Assembly (NCBI RefSeq): GCF_000002235.5
Contig: NW_022145601.1
Span: 25,896,348 to 25,960,347, forward strand
Length of the DNA stretch: 64,000 bases
Source of the DNA: Strongylocentrotus purpuratus
Taxonomy: Eukaryota > Echinodermata > Echinoidea > Camarodonta > Strongylocentrotidae
Reading direction: 5' to 3'
The notes beneath the pieces were generated by a model that was not told the origin of the DNA, searched no databases, and saw nothing but the letters and a program-made list of their open reading frames with translations. The position numbers and the translations under genes are program-made. Position 1 is the first letter of the stretch, and each line of letters begins with the position of its first letter. This document shows, piece after piece, positions 59,061 through 64,000 of the stretch.

Positions 59061-59300
59061 CTTCATGACTAATGACCTGAAATGGAATTCCTGCGGAACC
59101 GGTTGAAACTCCTGGAGCCGATGTTTGGGAATTTTTGCTGTACTTCGGGCAACTTTTGCTGTATACACCAGTTCCACAGTTTTCTGGTCCCCATGGATTG
59201 GGACTTGAAACCCCTCAGGGACGTACTTTGATATTTCCGTCAGGATTTTCATTGTACCACCTGCAGTGGAAGGATTTTGCTCGACTATACCAATATTGGC
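59061..59300 (-). CDS. Exon B copy 6, open (DUF6589-like exon)
   Basis: 240 bp, 80 codons, no stop, acceptor ttttaag and donor gtatctg. It reads ANIGIVEQNPSTAGGTMKIL, then TEISKYVPEG, FQVPIHGDQKTVELVY, KHRLQEFQPVPQEFHFRS and LVMK. The HGDQ motif followed after about 35 residues by a PVPQEFH motif fits what I remember of DUF6589 proteins, whose role is unknown. It is one of only two undamaged B copies. Confidence 0.6.
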
Positions 59301-60353
59301 CTTAAAAACAGCAAGTTATAAATTTAGATTAGTACACTACAATTATACACTACAATTATATACACTGCATACCAGAGTAACAAAACTGTAAATTAAGCAT
59401 GAATATGTTCAAACAAAGTATCTTGTGAAATATTAATAAGTAATAAAATCGGTGCTCTTAAAGCGCTATAACAAACAAAATACAATGATGAACAATTACA
59501 TATTAACCAAAACAAAAAACTACAAATTACAATACATTGTGAAAGGCTTATTAATGTATGGATATTTACATGCACATTGCCAATTGATATTGCAGGTTAT
59601 AAAATTAAAGTGGGGTTTATCTGTAAATTTTTTTAGATATTATGCTTACAATAGTATTAATTTTCTACAGTAAAGCTCAGTGTGTTGTGTGTAGCCCCAG
59701 ACGATTGGGTGTATTGGACTTTTTAAATGGACAATGTGTATGGGATCTTTTTGGATAAGTTTTATTAAATTCATTTATATGAAGACTTTCATAGCTCTTT
59801 CATTTGCCTTTCTGGGCACATACAGTTCTTGGATGGTGTCCTAGATATGAAGTAACATCATGTAGGCAGTGCATGTGTATTACTGACCAGAAGGAAGGAA
59901 TTCGTCTGGTTAAAGTTGCTTGTCGTGTCGTTCATAGCTTGAAGACGGAATAGATGCTTTAGATGTTTAATAGTAGCTGTCTCATTTGCCTTTGTGGGCA
60001 CATACAGTTCTTGGATGGAGTCCTAGAAATGAAGTAACATCATACAGGCAGTGCATGTGTATTACTGACCAGAAGGAAGGAATCCGTCTGGTTAAAGTTG
60101 TTTGTAGTGTCGTTCACACCTTGATGACGAATAGATGCTTCAGATGTTGAAGAGTAGCTCTCTCATTTGCCTTTGTGGGCACACACAGTTCTTGGATGGT
60201 GTGTTAGACATGATGGAATAGAATGGTCAGAAAAGAAATTGGGTGAGCAGTGGCGTGGGGATAGTATGCGAAAGGAAGAGCAGGAAGGGGATATGCAGAA
60301 GTAGACCCCTTTTTTTTTATTAAGTTTTGTTTTCATAGGCTATTTACAGATAC

Positions 60354-60563
60354 CTTCATGACTAATGACCTGAAATGGAATTCCTGCGGAACCGGTTGAA
60401 ACTCCTGGAGCCGATGTTTGGGGATTTTTGCTGTACTTCCGGCAACTTTTGCTGTGTACACCAGTTCCACAGTTTTCTGGTCCCTATGGATTGGGACTTA
60501 AAAACCCCTCAGGGATGTACCACCTGCAGTGGAAGGATTTTGCTCGACTATACCAATATTGGC
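60354..60563 (-). pseudogene. Exon B copy 7, deleted and without acceptor
   Basis: Same 31-bp deletion, 1-bp insertion and acceptor loss as copy 2, so the two are recent duplicates of each other rather than independent decays. Confidence 0.85.
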
Positions 60564-61483
60564 CATAAAAATAGCAAGTTATATGTTTAGATTAGTACAC
60601 TACAATTATACACTACAATTATATACACTGCAATTATATACACTGCATACCAGAGTAACAAAACTGTAAATTAGGCAGGAATATGTTCAAACAAAGTATC
60701 TTGTGAAATATTAATAAGTAATAAAATCGGTGCTCTTAAAGCGCTTACCACCGAAGTTTCTAAGCGCTATAACAAACAAAATACAATGATGAACAATTAC
60801 ATATTAACCAAAACAAAAAACTACAAATTACAATACATATGAAAGGCTTATTAATGTATGGATATTTACATACACATTGTCAATTAATATTGCAGGCTAT
60901 AAAATTATAGACGGGTTTATCTGTAAAAGAAAATAGATATATGCTTACAACAATATTAATTTTCTATACAGTGATTCTACAGTGAAGCCCAGTGTGTTGT
61001 GTGTAGCCCCATACGATTGGGTGCATTGGACTTTTTAAATGGACAATGTGTGTTTTGGATCTTTTTGGATAAGTTTTATTAAATTCATTAATATGAAGAC
61101 TTTCATAGCTCTTTCATGTGCCTTTGTTGGAACATAGAGTTTTTGGATGGTGTCCTATAGATGAAGTACCATCATGTAGGCAGTGCATGTGTATTACTGA
61201 CCAGAAGGAAGGAATCCGTCTGGTTAAAGTTGTTTGTAGTGTCGTTCACAGCTTGATGACGAATAGATGCTTCATGTGTTGAAGAGTAGCTCTCTCATTT
61301 GCCTTTGTGGGCACATACAGTTCTTGGATAGTGTCTTAGACGTGATGGAATAGAATGGTCAGAAAGGAAATTGGATGAGTAGTGGCGTGGGGATAGTATG
61401 GGAAAGGAAGAGCAGGAAGGGGCTATACAGAAGTAGACCCTTTTTTAAAATTAATTTTGTTTTCATAGGCTATTTACACATAC

Positions 61484-61723
61484 CTTCATGACTAATGACC
61501 TAAAATGGAATTCCTGCGGAACCGGTTGAAACTCCTAGAGCCGATGTTTGGGGATTTCTACTGTACTTCGGGCAACTTTTGCTGTGTACACCAGTTCCAC
61601 AGTTTTCTGGTCCCCATGGATTGGGACTTGAAACCCCTCAGGGATAACTTCGATATTTACGTCAGGATTTTCATTGTACCACCTGCAGTGGAAGGATTTT
61701 GCTCGACTATCCCAAATGTTGGC
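61484..61723 (-). pseudogene. Exon B copy 8, in-frame stop
   Basis: Very close to copies 3-5, including TAG at codon 63, with a few private substitutions (for example atttacgtc for atttccgtc). Confidence 0.85.
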
Positions 61724-62328
61724 CTTAAAAACAGCAAGTTATATGTTTATATTAGTACACTACAAGTATACACTACAATAATATTATATACACTGCATAC
61801 TAAACAAAATTGTAAATTAGGCATGAATATGAAACAAAGTACCTGGTGAAATAATAATAGATATTAAAAACGGTGCTCATAAAACGCTTACCATCGAAGT
61901 CTCTAAGCGCTATAACAAACAAAATACAATGATAAACAATTACATATTAAACAAAACAAAAAATGACAAATAAACCTACAAATTACAATATATATGAAAG
62001 GCTTTTCAATGTATGGATATTTACAAGTACATTCTCATGTGAAAGTGTAGTTCATAAAATCATAATGGGGTTTATCTGTAACATATTGGATATATATATT
62101 ATTTACCATTATATTAATCGACAGTAAAGTCCATGCTGTGTGTTGTGTGTAAAGCCCCATACGAAGTTTTTGGACTTGTTGAAATGGTTTTATTAAAGTC
62201 ATTTATTGAAGACTTTCGTAGCTTTCTCATTTTTTGCACTAACAGAACACAACTAATCTTCTCTTAAACAACTATAAGATAACCACATTATTATTGCATT
62301 TACAAAGATCTCAGTTGGTATTGCTGAC

Positions 62329-63546
62329 CAAAAGGAAGGAATCCGTCCGGTTAAAGCTGCTTGTAGTGTCGTTCACAGCTTGATGACGGAATAGATGCTT
62401 CAGATGTTTAAGAGTAGCTCTCTCATTTGCCTTTGTGGGCATATACAGTTCTTGGATGGTTTTCTAAAGATGAAGTAAAATCATGTAGGCAGTGCATGTG
62501 TATTACTGACCAAAAGTAAGGAATTCGTTTGGTTAAAGTTGCTTGTAGTGTCGTTGACAGCTTGATGACGGAATAGATGCTTCATGTGTTGAAGAGTAGC
62601 TTTCTCATTTGCCTTTGTGGGCACATACAGTTCTTGGATGGTGTGTTAGACATGATGGAATAGAATAGTCAGAAAAGAAATTGGGTGAGCAGTGGCGTGA
62701 GGATAGTATGGGAAACGAAGAGCAGGAAGGGGATATACATAAGTAGACCCCTTTTTTTAAATTAATTATGTTTTCATCGGCTATTTACACATACCTTCAT
62801 GACTAATGACCTGAAATGGAATTCCTGCGGAACCGGTTGAAACTCCCGGAGCCGATGTTTGGGAATTTCTGCTGTACTTCCCGCAATTTTTGCTGTGTAC
62901 ACCAGTTCCACAGTTTTCTGGTCCCCATGGATTGGGACTTGAAACCCCTCAGGGACATACTTCGATATTTCCGTCAGGATTTTCATTGTACCACCTGCAG
63001 TGGAAGGATTTTGCTCGACTATCCCAATGTTGGCCTTAAAAACAGCAAGGTATATGTTTATATTAGTACACTACAAGTATACACTACAATTATATACACT
63101 GCATACTAGAATAAATAAAAAACTAAACTGTAAATTTGGCATGAATATGAAACAAAGTACCTGGTGAAATAATAATAAATATTAAAAACGGTGCTTATAA
63201 AGCGCCTACCATCGAAGTCTCTGAGCGCTATAACAACCAAAAACAATTACATATTTCACAAAACAAAAAATTACAAATAAACCTACAAACTACAATACAT
63301 TATGAAGGGCTTATTAATGTATGGATACAGGCGCGTACGCAATGATCTTACTTACATATTGACTTTTTTGTGCACTTTCTGCAGAGTACTTATGTGGGAT
63401 GTGATCAGTTGGTGTATGATCAGCAAACTCTTCCATGGTGGCATCTAAAATTCTAGAGAATGCACTCCACCCTACTCCTATGACTCGGGAGGAATGATTT
63501 TGTGGGCAAGTCTTTCGCCTTTGTCGTGCTCTCATCCGTCATACGT
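62329..63546 (-). CDS. DUF6589-like protein, 5' part: exons 63356-63546, 62795-63034, 62329-62463
   Basis: Minus-strand partial gene. Exon 1 (63546-63356) follows a good acceptor tract (ccttcttttag) and is open from an ATG at 63535 for 60 codons, including MEEFADHTPTDHIPHKYS and ending KSQY before gtaagtaag. Exon 2 (63034-62795) is the only other undamaged B copy besides 59061-59300: ANIGIVEQNPSTAGGT.., HGDQKTVELVY, PVPQEFHFRSLVMK, donor gtatgt. Exon 3 (62463-62329) reads KTIQELYMPTKANERATLKH, LKHLFRHQAVNDTTSSFN, RTDSFLL, donor gtcagc. All three junctions are phase 0. The nearer A copy at about 62511-62644 has lost its AG. A stop lies two codons upstream of the ATG, so the ATG may be the true start. 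Downstream exons are not found; the gene is probably truncated or continues through the array. DUF6589 assignment is from memory of motif order and should be treated as tentative. Confidence 0.55.
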
Positions 63547-64000
63547 CTAAAAGAAGGAGGACTTATTATATTATAAAATTAATTTTATGAAAATGATATG
63601 CTATTTATAATATATTTTGAGTTGTGCCCCAAGGGAGAAGGCACTTATGAGAAACACAGAAATTTATGATATTTTTTTCTCATGACAAATGGGACAGTAC
63701 TGTTGTCCAAGAATATGTCTGAATCCACTGACGAAATTGCCTTTAATTTACATGGATGACATTGCTTAAGCGCAATGCTCAGCAAACATTTTATTTTTAT
63801 TTGTCGTTTTATTTCGACAGGGTTGCCCTTGCAGTTATAGAACACTGCTCAACATGATAAAAAAAACTGTATCAACATGATCAAAAACACATTTACAAAA
63901 CATAAAAACATTCATAACTTATAATGAGTAAATAAATTAAACAAAATGTATGTTAAATAACTTGTAAATTTCGTGAGGGAAAGGAGTTTGTAGTGTTTTT
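63547..64000. other. Right flank of the array, no exon supported
   Basis: AT-rich. A minus-strand frame at 63645-63845 is open for 66 codons but shows no motif and no convincing splice signals. Upstream exons of the minus-strand gene may lie beyond the window. Confidence 0.4.

Larger units (their letters stand above)
52440..63310 (-). repeat. Tandem array of nine 1.1-1.3 kb units carrying duplicated exons
   Basis: Each unit contains one larger exon-like block (B, 240 bp when complete) and usually two smaller blocks (A, about 128-135 bp), all readable on the minus strand, embedded in a shared AT-rich intron that includes a gcgctata..aagcgctta motif. B copies end (low coordinate) at 52734, 54000, 55130, 56440, 57750, 59061, 60354, 61484 and 62795, giving periods of about 1266, 1130, 1310, 1310, 1311, 1293, 1130 and 1311 bp. 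Units around 55130-58940 are nearly identical at 1310-bp steps, and the pair 54000/55130 matches the pair 60354/61484, so there is higher-order repetition. Confidence 0.95.

Noticed and set aside
63645..63845. 66-codon minus-strand frame as an upstream exon of the DUF6589-like gene
   Set aside because: No convincing splice signals and no motif; a stop lies just upstream of the ATG in the next exon, which already offers a start.

Overview
This is a eukaryotic, AT-rich, repeat-dense window with intron-split genes. It is most consistent with an echinoderm, probably a sea urchin. Reasons: an animal-type multi-exon allantoinase, a TMEM45 family gene, many short TTAA-flanked inverted-repeat elements, tRNA-derived SINEs, decayed LINEs, and a foldback transposon whose ends are 15-bp tandem repeats, an architecture I remember from sea-urchin TU elements. 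The species cannot be fixed from sequence alone.

Genes, left to right. (1) 1286-2110 (+): an apparently intronless TMEM45 (DUF716) family membrane protein of 274 aa. (2) 8292-8364 (+): an intact tRNA-Val(AAC). (3) 10569-21088 (+): a complete nine-exon allantoinase of 466 aa. All metal-ligand residues are visible, all exon phases match, and the C-terminus Ala-His-Leu resembles a peroxisomal targeting tripeptide. (4) 32423-37697 (+): a four-exon gene for an unrecognised 327-aa protein with a possible death-fold-like N-terminal helical region and four predicted membrane segments. (5) About 52440-63546 (-): a tandem array of nine roughly 1.1-1.3 kb units carrying exons of a protein that resembles DUF6589-domain proteins. 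Most exon copies are broken; two copies of the larger exon are open, and a plausible 5' coding exon lies at 63356-63546.

The rest is mobile-element debris. LINE reverse-transcriptase or endonuclease relics occur at 24.9-25.3, 26.2-30.0, 30.2-31.2, 38.2-39.9, 40.6-42.5, 49.3-51.5 and 51.9-52.5 kb. A 2.8-kb foldback element at 27004-29828 splits one LINE; removing it rejoins the LINE reading frame. At least four related short-element families share a TTAA-flanked terminus; three copies of one lie in allantoinase introns, and another inserted into the 49-51 kb LINE. Large hairpin elements occur near 9.7, 21.1-21.7, 27.5-27.9 and 44.8-45.3 kb.

There is no operon-like organisation. Allantoinase is a single metabolic gene (purine catabolism, allantoin to allantoate) and the other genes show no evident functional link to it. 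No CRISPR, rRNA or viral gene was seen.
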